The notes: a model not told the origin generated them from the letters alone. Shown: positions 1-10,080, counted from the stretch's first letter. The stretch: 64,000 bases of DNA from Scytonema sp. UIC 10036 (GCF_009725235.1 NZ_WJFC01000008.1:62001-126000); one strand, 5' to 3'. Numbers and translations: made by a program.

Positions 1-41
1 ACACCCTTACCTTTAAACTTTATCCACAAGAGGCTTAAATC

Positions 42-527
42 ATGGACCCAATTACAGGTTTGCTCATAGGCGCAATTGGTCTAGCACTGGCTGCTACAGC
101 TACTGTAGTTTTTTGGCATCGCATTCTCGAATGGGGTGAGAAAAACGTATTTCCTTGGTTTGAACGCCATCTTCCGACGATTGCTCCCTATGTACGTAAG
201 GCTTTCTCTCGCATTGATAATGTTGTTACCAGTGTCCGTCGTACCGTTAAAGAAGCCTGGAACAAGGTAAGCCAGTACTTACTAAAGCAGGTTGTAGAAT
301 TGAACCGCCAGACATCGAATACTTGGGTTCAACAAGTTACTTCTTGGGTGATAGAAAACTCCGGTTACAACAACAAGCCCCCTGTCAAAGAAATCAGGAC
401 AGAGCAAGAAGTTTCTTGGGATGATTTGCCTGAAGATGTACGCAAAACTTTCTTGCGCCAACAGCAGTCATCTTTTCAAAAGGATGTTACCGAGATTCGC
501 AAACAGGAAATGGTGTTAGCCAGTTAG
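42..527 (+). CDS. Small membrane-anchored hypothetical protein
   Basis: 161 residues. I do not recognise the family. Residues about 4-25 form one hydrophobic segment (starts MDPITGLLIGAIGLALAATA), which looks like an N-terminal membrane anchor or uncleaved signal. The rest is amphipathic and charged, with a glutamine-rich and lysine-rich C-terminus and no Cys or obvious catalytic motif. It lies 231 bases upstream of an AAA+ ATPase on the same strand, so it could be that enzyme's membrane partner; this is inference from position only. A candidate hairpin (605-643) lies between the two genes, so they may be separate units. The ATG at 42 follows an AGAGG stretch (27-31) at suitable spacing. Confidence 0.7.
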   Translation: MDPITGLLIGAIGLALAATATVVFWHRILEWGEKNVFPWFERHLPTIAPYVRKAFSRIDNVVTSVRRTVKEAWNKVSQYLLKQVVELNRQTSNTWVQQVTSWVIENSGYNNKPPVKEIRTEQEVSWDDLPEDVRKTFLRQQQSSFQKDVTEIRKQEMVLAS

Positions 528-604
528 TTAAACTCTTACTTCTTGATGAGCATCTTGCTAGACGCCACCAAGCATAGGTAAATGAGTTATTGCAGTGATT
601 TGGG

Positions 605-643
605 AGTCGGTCTTTCCTAATGAAAATGTGAGATAGACCGACT
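605..643 (+). terminator. Candidate hairpin terminator after the 161-aa gene
   Basis: The 9-base arms AGTCGGTCT (605-613) and AGACCGACT (635-643) are perfectly complementary, with a 21-base loop and only a short T run afterwards. The large loop and weak T tract make termination uncertain. Confidence 0.35.
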
Positions 644-750
644 TTCTATCTAAAAACTATGAGCTTGACCAAATCGAATATGCAGATTTCAGCAAAGAAC
701 TGCAACGCATAAATTATGCCTACAGAAATATCATTAATCAAATTCAATGA
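637..750 (+). pseudogene. Possible 3' remnant of a lost gene
   Basis: A stretch without ATG reads as a charged, protein-like tail (end reads NYAYRNIINQIQ) and stops with TGA at 748-750. The GAGG immediately overlapping this stop is the ribosome binding site of the AAA ATPase at 759. That arrangement is typical of two coupled genes, so the upstream gene may have been truncated. It could also be chance. Confidence 0.25.
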
Positions 751-758
751 GGTAGTAT

Positions 759-1877
759 ATGCCGACAGGATGGACGATAGAATCAGCAAAATCAGAATTA
801 ACAATATCGAAAGATAAGGTAACTGAAGAGAATTCTACTGTCAATGCTTCTAATTTAGAAATGCCGGAGATGGCACGATTGGAAATGTTCATTCCTGAAG
901 CCCCAAAGCGCAAGATTGATGACCTAATTCTGTCAACAATTGTTCGTGAGCGAATTGAGACTGCGCTCAACCGCATTCTGTATCATGACGTGTTGTATCA
1001 CGAATGGAATCTGAAAAAGATTGACCCTCAAGGTCGCCGAGTAGCAATTAATATGTATGGTCCCCCCGGAACAGGAAAAACGTTTTGTGCAGAAGCGATC
1101 GCGCACTACCTCGACAAACAAATCATTAAAGTGAACTATGCTGAAATTGAGTCTAAATATGTCGGCGAAACACCAAAGAATATCACTGCTGCCTTTAGAA
1201 AGGCTAGCGAAACAAATGCTATTCTGTTCTTTGATGAGGCAGATTCCATCCTTGGCAAACGCTTGACAAATGTCACCCAAAGTGCTGACCATGGAGTCAA
1301 TGTGAGTCGTTCAGTGATGCTGCTAGAGTTGGATAAGTTTGATGGAGTGGTAATTTTTGCGACTAACCTCGCCAGCAATTACGATGGTGCTTTTGTGCGG
1401 CGAATTCTAGCTCACATTGAATTTGAACTGCCGGATGAATGTTGTCTGGTAAAACTGTGGCAGTATCTATTACCAGAAGAAGTTCCCCGTGCTGATAATA
1501 TTACCTCAGAGTGGCTGGCACAAGAGTCACTTGGACTGGCGGGGGGAGATATTTTGAATGTAGTGAAGTTAGCTGCTTCTCAAGCAGTTACCAGAAAAGG
1601 TAATGCGCGCCTAGTAATGCAGTCTGACATTAGAAATGCGATCGCACAAGTCAAAAACGCTAAGGAGAAAATCGGCTCAACACCGGGTGAACGACAAGCG
1701 ATTGCTACAACCGTTGTTACAGAACGGGTGTTGACACCTGATGAACTTCCCTCTGATCTCCGAGAGCCTTACAAACAAGCTATCTCCAATCAGCAAGCAC
1801 AGAATCAAGATGGCTTAGAATCTCCTTCAAATGATTTTTCTAACAATGGTTATTCCATCTGTCATGATGCTAATTAA
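759..1877 (+). CDS. AAA+ family ATPase
   Basis: 372 residues. The central part is a classical AAA+ module: Walker A GPPGTGKT at about residues 103-110, a pore-loop-like segment (YVGETPKN, about 137-144), Walker B ILFFDEADS at about 155-163, and a downstream sensor-1 ATN. The roughly 60 residues before the module and the C-terminal 70 residues (polar, Gln/Asn rich) are not recognisable. The family remodels proteins using ATP. The substrate cannot be read from the sequence. ATG at 759 is preceded by GAGG at good spacing. The only same-strand neighbour is the membrane-anchored protein at 42-527. Alternatives are a FtsH/spastin-like remodeler or a phage-related AAA protein; no protease domain is present. 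Confidence 0.88.
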   Translation: MPTGWTIESAKSELTISKDKVTEENSTVNASNLEMPEMARLEMFIPEAPKRKIDDLILSTIVRERIETALNRILYHDVLYHEWNLKKIDPQGRRVAINMYGPPGTGKTFCAEAIAHYLDKQIIKVNYAEIESKYVGETPKNITAAFRKASETNAILFFDEADSILGKRLTNVTQSADHGVNVSRSVMLLELDKFDGVVIFATNLASNYDGAFVRRILAHIEFELPDECCLVKLWQYLLPEEVPRADNITSEWLAQESLGLAGGDILNVVKLAASQAVTRKGNARLVMQSDIRNAIAQVKNAKEKIGSTPGERQAIATTVVTERVLTPDELPSDLREPYKQAISNQQAQNQDGLESPSNDFSNNGYSICHDAN

Positions 1878-2132
1878 GCTGTTGTCTTCCGTTAAGGAGA
1901 CACGATAGTGCGGGGATCTCCCGCACCGCTGCAAAGCGGGCGTGCCACCGTCGTGCAACTTCTAATCGCTTAGGTTTAATGCAAAATGTGACTAAACTTC
2001 CATTGGGGTTATACAAGTGTATAAGTCGATTGGATTTGCGTCTATCTAAAAGTAGAAGCAGGAAAAACCAGCAATTAGCTTGGGTTCCTCCTTCTGCTCA
2101 AAAGAACATCACACCATCAAAAAAACATTCCT

Positions 2133-2873
2133 ATGAGCATCAAATCTGATTTGCAACAAAGTTTCATGACTCAATTGCTTAAAAAAACATCACTTACACG
2201 AACAATCAGCAAATTTTCTGCTATCGGACTAGTGGTGTGTTCGTCTTTAAGTGTAACATTTTTATCACTTAAATCTAGCTACGCCTACAGCGCCTTTAAA
2301 AATAACGATTATTATGTTGCACAAAGCAAGCAAAAGTCTGGGGAACGAGGAAATTTCTCACAGTTTAAGTATAAACTTGCACAAAGGGAAACAGGAGAAC
2401 AAAATCCATCCTATGATAATACTAAGAACCAATGGGGTTTTATCGGTAAGTATCAATTTGGAGAGGCTTTATTAATTGACCTTGGATACTACCAAGCTGA
2501 TGTTTACTATGGCAATGGTGCCGACAGGAACTATTGGCGGGGAAGATGGACAGGAAAAGATGACATTAGGAATAAGGAAGATTTTTTGAATAATAAGAAT
2601 AATGTACAAGAAAAAGCTATTAATCAGGCTTTTGCGTTGCAGTGGAGCCGTCTCAAAGCTGAACTTCAACAGAATGGACGGTCTGTGGAACAATATCTTG
2701 GAAAAAGCACTAGAGGAATAGCCATCACCACTTCTGGACTTATAGCAGCTTCTCATCTGCGTGGTCCAAGAGCAACTGCAGAAATGCTGCTTTTTGATAA
2801 GGATAATAGGGATGAAAGAGGTACTTCTATTTTTGAGTACCTCAATGAGTTTGCTGGATATCAAATCAAATAG
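2133..2873 (+). CDS. Secreted lysozyme-like / peptidoglycan-active protein
   Basis: 246 residues. Residues about 1-50 are basic then hydrophobic, consistent with a signal peptide or anchor. The mature part begins with an ESG-like segment (YKLAQRETGEQNPSYD) followed by WGFIGKYQFGEALLIDLGYY. This is the pattern of lysozyme/transglycosylase-fold proteins whose catalytic Glu sits in a QRETG-type context before a G-(K/R)-YQFG motif. The end (GLIAASHLRGPRATAEML) is also typical of that group. It likely acts on cell-wall glycan outside the cytoplasm, but activity is inferred. It is convergent with the CHAT-STAND-WD40 gene, separated by a 300-base repeat-rich gap. The 255-base gap upstream holds a small GC-rich hairpin (GTGCGGG/CCCGCAC near 1908-1926). 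Confidence 0.65.
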   Translation: MSIKSDLQQSFMTQLLKKTSLTRTISKFSAIGLVVCSSLSVTFLSLKSSYAYSAFKNNDYYVAQSKQKSGERGNFSQFKYKLAQRETGEQNPSYDNTKNQWGFIGKYQFGEALLIDLGYYQADVYYGNGADRNYWRGRWTGKDDIRNKEDFLNNKNNVQEKAINQAFALQWSRLKAELQQNGRSVEQYLGKSTRGIAITTSGLIAASHLRGPRATAEMLLFDKDNRDERGTSIFEYLNEFAGYQIK

Positions 2874-2914
2874 TGAAACTCTGTCATAGGATGTTTTTTA
2901 AAAAGTATCAGATT

Positions 2915-3135
2915 TTATTTAGATCCCCTTAGCCTCCCTTAAAAAGGGGGGAAATACTTCTACTCGTCCCCCTTTTTAAGGCTACGGTGTATACAGAAGT
3001 CTGAAATACTTAATAAACGGAGATTTTAGCGTGAGTTTTACCCCACCCTAACCCTCCCCTTGGAAAGGGGAGGGAACCGGAAATTCAATTTCCCCCCTTT
3101 GCAAGGGGGGACTAAGGGGGGTAAATCCATCTTGT
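2915..3135. repeat. Dispersed C/G-run hairpin repeats between convergent genes
   Basis: Two blocks of runs of C and G (about 2925-2990 and 3040-3122) form imperfect hairpins such as TCCCCTTGGAAAGGGGAGGG and CCCCCCTTTGCAAGGGGGG. The second block contains the elements from which the 40-base tandem unit at 51421-51696 is built, and similar copies occur near 53846-53976. It is a non-coding dispersed repeat family of this genome. Confidence 0.6.
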
Positions 3136-3183
3136 GTGTAAACCGTAGCTTTTTTTTAAGGGGAGCCACTGCGTTACTTCAAG

Positions 3184-6100
3184 CTACGGAGTCCCAATTC
3201 CATCACACAGACGGCGATCGCTCTGAGTGACATTGGGATTGTTTTTCAAAAAATCACCTACCCAATGACAACCATCAGCTAGTAGCTGATTTGACTCCAA
3301 GCCCAAATTCCATAGAATTAATTTTCCGGTGTTGTCACCTGAAGCAAGGTGAGTAGCATCTGGGCTAAAATTTAGGCTCCAGACGGAATCATCGTGTCCG
3401 AAGTAAGTTTTCAGTTCCCGAGCGTCAAGACTCCAGAGTTTAACAGTCTTATCCTTACTAGCAGTAGCAATTGTTTTGCCATCCGGGCTAAATCTGACAC
3501 GGAAGACTCCAGCATTATGCCCTTTGATAGTCCTAATGAATTGACCTTCAGTTGTCCAAAGTTTAACAGTTCTATCCTCACTGGCAGTAGCGATCGTATT
3601 ACCAAGCGGACTGAAACTAACACTATGAACTCCATCAAGATGCTCGTTCAGAATTTTGATGAGTTTACCTTCTCTTGTCCAAAGTTTGACAGTTTTGTCC
3701 CAACCTGCGGTGGCAATAGTTTTGCCATCAGGGCTAAAACTGACGCTATTCACCCCTTCCCCATCTTCATCGTCATCTTTTGTATGTACTGTTAGGGTTT
3801 GGAGTCGATCTCCATTTAAGTTCCAGAGTTTGACAAGACCGTCATGACCGGCAGTAGCAAAAGTCTTGCCATCCGGGCTAAAACTCACTTGCCAGATCCA
3901 TTTTTGATTGTGCGCCTTGAAAGCTTTAATTTTCTCTCCCAGATGATTCCAAAGTATCACATTCCCATCAGCAGTCGCAGTAGCAATTATTTTTCCATTA
4001 GGGCTAAAATTAATGTGAGTAAACCATGTATCATTGCTACTATCATCCAATTTAAGAGTTTTGATTAATTCACCATCGCGCCGCCAAAGTTTGGCAGTTT
4101 TATCTTGACTAGCAGTGGCATATTCGGAGCCATCTGGGCTAAAACTCAGGCTATAAATCGCACCATTATGCACCTGTTGGATTTGATGTTTCTTCCCTTT
4201 TAATTGCCAGAGTTTGGCAGTGCCATCCTTGCTAGCAGTGGCTATGATTTTGCTGTCAGGACTGAAACTGATGCTCCAGATACAATCTTTATGTCCCCTC
4301 AAAGTTTGGAGATGGGAACCTGATTTGTTCCAAATTTTGATGGTTTGGTCACTACCGACTGTAACAATTTTCTGACCATCAGGACTGAAACTAACGCTAG
4401 TTGCTTCTTTATGAGCATCTAAGGTTTTTATTTCCCGTCCCTCAATGCTCCAGAGTTTTACAGTTCCATCTCGACTAGCAGTAGCAATTTTTTCACCATC
4501 AGGACTGAAATTGACGCTCCAAACCCAATCTTTATGTCCACGATCGCCAGTGAAACTTTGTAGTTCTTTCCCATCGCGATTCCAGAGTTTCACTGTGTTA
4601 TCTTGGCTGGCGGTAGCAAGAGTATGACCATTAGGACTGAAGCTCAGGTTCAAGATAGACTTTTCATGTCCCTTAAAGGTTTTGATTAATTGACCATCAA
4701 TTGTCCAGAGTTTGATATATCCCTTGGCATCAGCGCTAGCGATAGTCTTTTCGTCAGGACTAAAACTTACACTATTCACTTTTGTATTATGACCAGTGAG
4801 GGTAGTCATTAATTGACCTTCAGTTGTCCAAAGTTTGACGGTTCCGTCCCAACTGGCTGTGGCAATTATCCGATCTTTTGGGCTAAATCTGACGCTTTGT
4901 ACTAAATCTTGATGTCCTGAAAGGGTTTCGATCTCTTTTCCATCTAAACTCCAGAGTTTAACGGTTTTGTCTTTACTGGCAGTAGCGATCGTATTACCAA
5001 GCGGGCTGAAACTTACGTCTGTGACTTCATCTGTATGTCTTTCCAATTGATTGCGTTCTGTTACTTTGTAAAGTGCCTCTTGTAATAAAATGTTAAGTTT
5101 CTGTTGAAGGGCGGCTTTTTCCTGAGGTTGATAAAATGCCGAAAATAAAGGAGTTTTATTCAGTTTTTTCAATGCCTTCAAACTTTCTATCAGCGCATCA
5201 AAATCCTGAGATGATATCAAAAGTGCTTGGCTCGATACACTAGTCGCTTTGATTTCATTCAACCGTGCATTCTGCCATTGCCACCATGCTAGAAGAGCAA
5301 GTATTAAGGTGACTACCAAACCACCAGTGAGACCTGACATAATAACTTGCTGTCTGCGTCTGTTTTGGCTTAGTACCTGTTGTTGACGTGTAATGCTAGC
5401 GGTAATAAAGTTTTGCTCGGATTGTGTGAGTTGTTCTCTGCGTTGCTCGTACCATTCTTGTGCTACAGCCAGACGAGTTCCTTGCAATAATGCTTCTGCT
5501 TGACGGTTCTTATTCAGCTCTAGCCATTCTTGCACGTCTGGTTTTAATCTTTCTTGCCAAATGCGAAACTCACGATTGGATTCGATCCACTCCCGCAAAG
5601 TTCCCCATTCCCGAATCAATGCTTCATGGACAATTTCTACTGTTTCTATTTTCTCAATTTCATCCCACCCAGTCACCACTAAACGTGCATCCGCCAAGCG
5701 TTTGACTAAATCCCAATTTTCTTGTCCCACCTCGTGGCGAGTAGCTACACGCTTAGTATCCTCTGTTCCTTCCCCCGGACGCACTAACTGAATAAATACC
5801 CTTTGTGCTTTTTCTTTATCCGCCCCAGATAGCGGGTTCAATACATCATCTGCATAGTTAGCCAAAGCTTTCTCTAAACCACCAATTTCTTCATAAGCCT
5901 CATGTGTCAGATACCAATTCTTCTGTTTAGACCATAACTGTGTCAGAGCAAATTCAAGCATTGGTAAACGACCGAGTTGATTCCCAAGGTCATTAATTAA
6001 TCTACTAGTTAACCCCGACTCTAATTCCACCTTCATTTTGGCTGCAGGCTTTTTGATGGCATCTCGTAATTCTTCAGAGTTCATCGGGGTCAATAATAAT

Positions 6101-7860
6101 GGTGCATATCGCTGCAAAGCCTCACCAAAAGGTTGATAATCGAGTGAATTTCTGAGAAAATCCGCTCGTAGCGTTAGCACCAACGTAAACCTTCTCCCAA
6201 ATTTTACAACATACAACAACGCATCTAAAAAAGGTTGACGCTCTGCTTCTGTTGCTAGAGTGTAAAGTTCTTCAAACTGGTCAGCCACCAACACTAAACG
6301 CTGATATCCCAAAAATCTGGCAATATTATTAATATAATAGTATAATCTTGTATTATCTAACTCTAAGTGTTCTTTTAAATTAATTTCTATTGAAAAGCGA
6401 GCATTTTCTCCTACATCCTCTTGCTGCTGTCGTACCAGCGACTGACAAAGAGGATTTAACGCCGCAGCCAAAGCATCAAAAGGATTCTTCCCCGGACGAA
6501 AACTGACTATCTCTACATTAAGAGACTCTTGTAAACGCGGAATCAACCCTGCAAATACCAAAGACGACTTCCCACTCCCAGAAGCACCAATGACAGGTAC
6601 AAGCGGGTTGCTGTTGACTGCTTCCACTAAAGAAGCAATAAACTTCTCCCTACCAAAAAAGAAATCTGCATTTTCCTGACGAAACGCAGATAAACCTTGA
6701 TAAGGACCATCAGGAAGTTCCCCAGACAGTCCTCCCAAATCTTCCCAACTTGGTGGAGCGAGAGTGGTATTTTGACAGATAATTGGCAACCAACTAACTC
6801 CTGGTAACTGTTTTGCAATATCTTGGTCGTCTGCAAGTTCTTGCAACTTATCTCTTGCTTGTCGAACTGAATTAAATAAAGATTCACCTTGGGAAAAAGA
6901 ATTTAAAAAATATTGGAGAAACTTTTGTGCCAATTTATCTGGTACTTCTTCACGCCAGACAATAATGTAGGGCAGATTTAAGCTTGCCAATTGTCTTGCT
7001 AAACCCAGACCATCACAAGAATTGAAAATAGCTAATTTTAAACCTTTATTAATTGCTGTTTTTAGTGTGTTTTTGATTTCTCCCAAACTTAAACTATCAT
7101 TACGATTAATATTTATGACACCTATTTGACCATCATTTTTAGTTTCGCTGTGACCAGCAAAAAATAAAATGTCGCAGGGTTCTTCCCAGAGGGCTTTAAA
7201 GTCTGAACGATTTGGTTCTGTAAGAACTATTAATTCTGCGGCTCGTTTCTTCAATTTTTCAAGCAATTCTCGATCTGCACTGGTATCAATGTTGGTACTA
7301 TCTCCAAAAATACTAAGAATCCTAGCTCTTCTAATTTTACCAGCAGTCAATGATTCTTTAGATGCGATAGTACTTGCAACAGAAGATTGAAAACAAACAG
7401 CCGCCTCATAAGAGAACTTTTGAGCAAAAAAATTCCATTCCTGCCAGGGTAGTCGATGTAAGATGTCCTTGGTTGCTAGAGATGCAATTTTCTCAGTATG
7501 GATAACCAAACGAATTTCTGGTTGGGGGTCTTGTGGCAGTACTTGTTCTAATTTTAACTGAATAGAGCGAAGCCACTGATGAAGTTGATTGCGTAAATAC
7601 ACAGATGAATCATAACAATCTGTTTTGGATAGATTCGTAACTTGGTTATCTTTAAAACGACCTCTGGAGTGGTTCAGTAACAAGTAGTATTGTTTTTTCC
7701 AACGTTCATAAAAACCTGGAATTTCCGCATCTGGAGGTAATTGCACTTCTAGTTGTGTAATGTTATGCTGTGCGGTTGGCACCGTCACCTTAAGATTGAT
7801 GTTACTAAACCCGTGCTCAAAGTTCCCGTCACCAAACTCCAAGTTTACCCATATTTCCAT
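3184..7860 (-). CDS. CHAT protease-STAND NTPase-WD40 repeat protein
   Basis: 1558 residues. Order: an N-terminal part of about 140 residues of unknown role; a CHAT (caspase-like) domain at about 140-370 with predicted His in FFAGHSE (about 237) and Cys in FNSCDG (about 282); a STAND-type NTPase with Walker A GASGSGKSS (about 426) and Walker B LVLVADQFEE; one transmembrane-like segment (about 845); and 14 WD40 repeats from about residue 938 (SFSPDGKTIATAS...VKLW type), enough for two seven-bladed propellers. Such proteins are regarded as conflict or cell-death sensors in which the propeller detects a signal, the STAND module oligomerises and the CHAT protease is unleashed; substrate unknown. 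The sigma-like and DUF1822 genes lie divergently upstream. ATG at 7860 is the first Met of the conserved start. Confidence 0.92.
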   Translation of the reverse strand: MEIWVNLEFGDGNFEHGFSNINLKVTVPTAQHNITQLEVQLPPDAEIPGFYERWKKQYYLLLNHSRGRFKDNQVTNLSKTDCYDSSVYLRNQLHQWLRSIQLKLEQVLPQDPQPEIRLVIHTEKIASLATKDILHRLPWQEWNFFAQKFSYEAAVCFQSSVASTIASKESLTAGKIRRARILSIFGDSTNIDTSADRELLEKLKKRAAELIVLTEPNRSDFKALWEEPCDILFFAGHSETKNDGQIGVININRNDSLSLGEIKNTLKTAINKGLKLAIFNSCDGLGLARQLASLNLPYIIVWREEVPDKLAQKFLQYFLNSFSQGESLFNSVRQARDKLQELADDQDIAKQLPGVSWLPIICQNTTLAPPSWEDLGGLSGELPDGPYQGLSAFRQENADFFFGREKFIASLVEAVNSNPLVPVIGASGSGKSSLVFAGLIPRLQESLNVEIVSFRPGKNPFDALAAALNPLCQSLVRQQQEDVGENARFSIEINLKEHLELDNTRLYYYINNIARFLGYQRLVLVADQFEELYTLATEAERQPFLDALLYVVKFGRRFTLVLTLRADFLRNSLDYQPFGEALQRYAPLLLTPMNSEELRDAIKKPAAKMKVELESGLTSRLINDLGNQLGRLPMLEFALTQLWSKQKNWYLTHEAYEEIGGLEKALANYADDVLNPLSGADKEKAQRVFIQLVRPGEGTEDTKRVATRHEVGQENWDLVKRLADARLVVTGWDEIEKIETVEIVHEALIREWGTLREWIESNREFRIWQERLKPDVQEWLELNKNRQAEALLQGTRLAVAQEWYEQRREQLTQSEQNFITASITRQQQVLSQNRRRQQVIMSGLTGGLVVTLILALLAWWQWQNARLNEIKATSVSSQALLISSQDFDALIESLKALKKLNKTPLFSAFYQPQEKAALQQKLNILLQEALYKVTERNQLERHTDEVTDVSFSPLGNTIATASKDKTVKLWSLDGKEIETLSGHQDLVQSVRFSPKDRIIATASWDGTVKLWTTEGQLMTTLTGHNTKVNSVSFSPDEKTIASADAKGYIKLWTIDGQLIKTFKGHEKSILNLSFSPNGHTLATASQDNTVKLWNRDGKELQSFTGDRGHKDWVWSVNFSPDGEKIATASRDGTVKLWSIEGREIKTLDAHKEATSVSFSPDGQKIVTVGSDQTIKIWNKSGSHLQTLRGHKDCIWSISFSPDSKIIATASKDGTAKLWQLKGKKHQIQQVHNGAIYSLSFSPDGSEYATASQDKTAKLWRRDGELIKTLKLDDSSNDTWFTHINFSPNGKIIATATADGNVILWNHLGEKIKAFKAHNQKWIWQVSFSPDGKTFATAGHDGLVKLWNLNGDRLQTLTVHTKDDDEDGEGVNSVSFSPDGKTIATAGWDKTVKLWTREGKLIKILNEHLDGVHSVSFSPLGNTIATASEDRTVKLWTTEGQFIRTIKGHNAGVFRVRFSPDGKTIATASKDKTVKLWSLDARELKTYFGHDDSVWSLNFSPDATHLASGDNTGKLILWNLGLESNQLLADGCHWVGDFLKNNPNVTQSDRRLCDGIGTP

Positions 7861-8045
7861 AAACCACTACCCTAGGCTAGTTCACCAACCCCATCACCAT
7901 TTTCTTTAAGTAGGTTCAAGCAAATGCAACTTATGCGGTTTTAAAGAAGAATTGCAACAAAACTTTAGGGAAGCATTACGTCCTGCGAGGGAGACATAAT
8001 TTTTAGTATATTTTTACTACCTGCGCTCATCTGTTTTTACAACAC

Positions 8046-8236
8046 TAGGACTTACGTATTGACAAAAAACATCAGATATGTGTGAGCATTTTTAGCGCTT
8101 CAACGTTTGATTTTTTAACACCTGAGAACCATCATCACCTACTACAGGGGCGCAAGGCCTTGCGCCCCTACAAGTCTGAAACGACCTTTCTTCCTTGACT
8201 CATATAATGGTTCATTTGTACAGTGCGTAAGTCCTA
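8046..8236. mobile_element. 191-bp MITE with 5-bp target duplication
   Basis: The ends are inverted repeats: TAGGACTTACGTA (8046-8058) against TGCGTAAGTCCTA (8224-8236), one mismatch in 13, with similarity continuing inward. AACAC directly abuts both ends (8041-8045 and 8237-8241), a 5-bp target-site duplication. No ORF is inside. The core contains a palindrome of the GGGGCGCAAGG/CCTTGCGCCCC type (8149-8170), which also occurs at 41876-41901. It is a non-autonomous element; the mobilising transposase is not in the window. Confidence 0.72.
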
Positions 8237-8282
8237 AACACAACCAATGACTTGACAACTGTTTTTACAATACAACTGTTAG

Positions 8283-8384
8283 TATAGCAGTCCTAAATGA
8301 TTTACAAACACCTCTTGCTTGTCCTCCTTGTCTCCCTTGTCTTCCTTGTCTCCCTTGTTTGGATCTCAAATAGGATTGCTATAG
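8283..8384. repeat. Short inverted-repeat element with internal heptamer-like run
   Basis: TATAGCAGTCCTAAATGA near 8283 is matched in inverse orientation by CAAATAGGATTGCTATA near 8366-8382. Between them lies a C/T-rich short tandem run of CTTGTCTCC type. A similar AATCATTTAGGATTCCTGTATAGG end is seen near 18217-18240, so this is a dispersed family. The rest of the 7861-8476 gap shows no gene. Confidence 0.45.
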
Positions 8385-8479
8385 CATCTGTATAAGTTCA
8401 AAAAACCGAAACATATATATATTATGTAGCTCTCCAGAACATTGATAAAAACGATCTCTGGTAAATAGCTTCGCTGTTG

Positions 8480-10012
8480 ATGTCACATTTGATGAGAAGC
8501 AAGGTAACTTTAAAAACTATGATGGTTCCGTCAAGATACTGGACAATGCAGATAATTGATTCTCCTATAGTACGCAATAATAAGCTAAAAGGAGGCTACA
8601 AGGCCAAACCAATTCTTCCTGCACAGGAGTTTTTTAGGATACATTTTTCTAAATTAGCCAACCAACCTACATTATCGTCAGAAGAAAGCAGACACATTCA
8701 AGCGATTGTGTGGAAGCTGTTTTACTCAGCTTCCGATATACGCGATCGCGCTCTTGCTGGGCTTTGTTTGAGATGCTATGTATCTCAGAAAATTCTCATG
8801 ACTTGTAAAAAAATTCCTCACACCGGTCAATCTGAAGTTGAAAAGCCTTTCAGCTATATCGATCTGCTTCCGTTCGTTTTAAATGACGATGGTAGAGAAC
8901 TAGTGATTTTGGATAATGAAGGTCAAAATCAACTTATCTTGAATCAAGATGACACAACTCGACCAATAGCTAAAGGAGGAGAATATTTTAGCGTTGAAAT
9001 TTTGCGAAGATTTAATCCAAACTTAAATTCTAGTGAAAGCTTAGATAATTGGATTTGGAGGCTAACGCAACAAAATCAACATTTAAAGTCATTTTTATGG
9101 GAATTCGGAGTACGAACTCCCAGTGATTGGGCGCTACTATGTAGACATATTCCTCGTTCCCTAGAACCCCGTCTTCAAAAAGGAGATCGTGAAATTGTCG
9201 AAGTTTTTTATGCAGTCTATCGTCGAGACAGACGTAACTCAGACAAAAAAGGACGTTGTTCTGAACCAACACCAAGGCAGTTGCAAGAAATGCGCGATTT
9301 ATTGCAGCAACGAAATATTACCGTTAGTTCTTCAAGAGAACTCATGTGTCATTTCAAAAGAATTGCAGAAATCTTACGACAAGATACGCTTTCCAGGAGG
9401 ATAGGTAGCCCTAAAACCATACCTTTAGAGGTATATGATAACTCAACTAATCATTATGTTCCCAATCTAGAATTAGACTATCACGATCCCGACCTAGAGG
9501 AGATTGAAATAGACCAATTACACGAGAATTGTAATGCTTTGTTTGAACAGATTTTATCTGAAGTCATAGCGGAAGTTATTGCACGGCATATTGAATACTT
9601 AGCAAAAAGTAAAGGATATAAAAGTTTTGCTCAACGATTCCATGAAGGTTTACAACTTTACTACCAAGAGAATAAAACATTAGGAGATATTGCTAAACTA
9701 TGGGAGATACCTTGGTCTAAAGTCAGACGCATTTTTGTCTTAGAAGACCTTCTCAGGAAGGTTCAATATCGAACAGAGGAAAAATTCCTTGACACAATTC
9801 TCAAAAAAACTACACCACTACTGCCAACCACAATTAATAGCGATCCCGCTCTTCTAACAAATGTTGCTGAATCAATTCGAGATTATGTCTTGAAGAAAAC
9901 ATTCAACGATGCATATGCAGAAGTCTTAAGCGGAAAAAAACAGATAAGAAACAGTTTATTTGCTCAAATGATACGCCGCTACCTCAATCATTCACTCAAT
10001 CACGTAGCATGA
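8480..10012 (+). CDS. Sigma-factor-like HTH protein (hypothetical)
   Basis: About 510 residues, mostly alpha-helical and highly charged. The region around residues 380-440 (ENKTLGDIAKLWEIPWSKVR, then LRKVQYRTEEKFLD) looks like a helix-turn-helix of the sigma region 4 kind, and the early part (AIVWKLFYSASDIRDRAL) resembles the helical core of sigma-like proteins. I cannot show that it is a true sigma factor. The start is uncertain: ATG at 8480 is used here; 8492 and 8519 are alternatives and none has a clear ribosome site. It lies 68 bases upstream of the DUF1822 gene and is divergent from the CHAT-STAND-WD40 gene. In my knowledge of cyanobacterial genomes, sigma-like, DUF1822 and CHAT genes commonly cluster. 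Confidence 0.75.
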   Translation: MSHLMRSKVTLKTMMVPSRYWTMQIIDSPIVRNNKLKGGYKAKPILPAQEFFRIHFSKLANQPTLSSEESRHIQAIVWKLFYSASDIRDRALAGLCLRCYVSQKILMTCKKIPHTGQSEVEKPFSYIDLLPFVLNDDGRELVILDNEGQNQLILNQDDTTRPIAKGGEYFSVEILRRFNPNLNSSESLDNWIWRLTQQNQHLKSFLWEFGVRTPSDWALLCRHIPRSLEPRLQKGDREIVEVFYAVYRRDRRNSDKKGRCSEPTPRQLQEMRDLLQQRNITVSSSRELMCHFKRIAEILRQDTLSRRIGSPKTIPLEVYDNSTNHYVPNLELDYHDPDLEEIEIDQLHENCNALFEQILSEVIAEVIARHIEYLAKSKGYKSFAQRFHEGLQLYYQENKTLGDIAKLWEIPWSKVRRIFVLEDLLRKVQYRTEEKFLDTILKKTTPLLPTTINSDPALLTNVAESIRDYVLKKTFNDAYAEVLSGKKQIRNSLFAQMIRRYLNHSLNHVA

Positions 10013-10080
10013 TTAAATTTTTTATCAGAAAATATCCACTTTTTTTTATCAGAGTCTACTACTACTTGAGGAGTTAAGAT

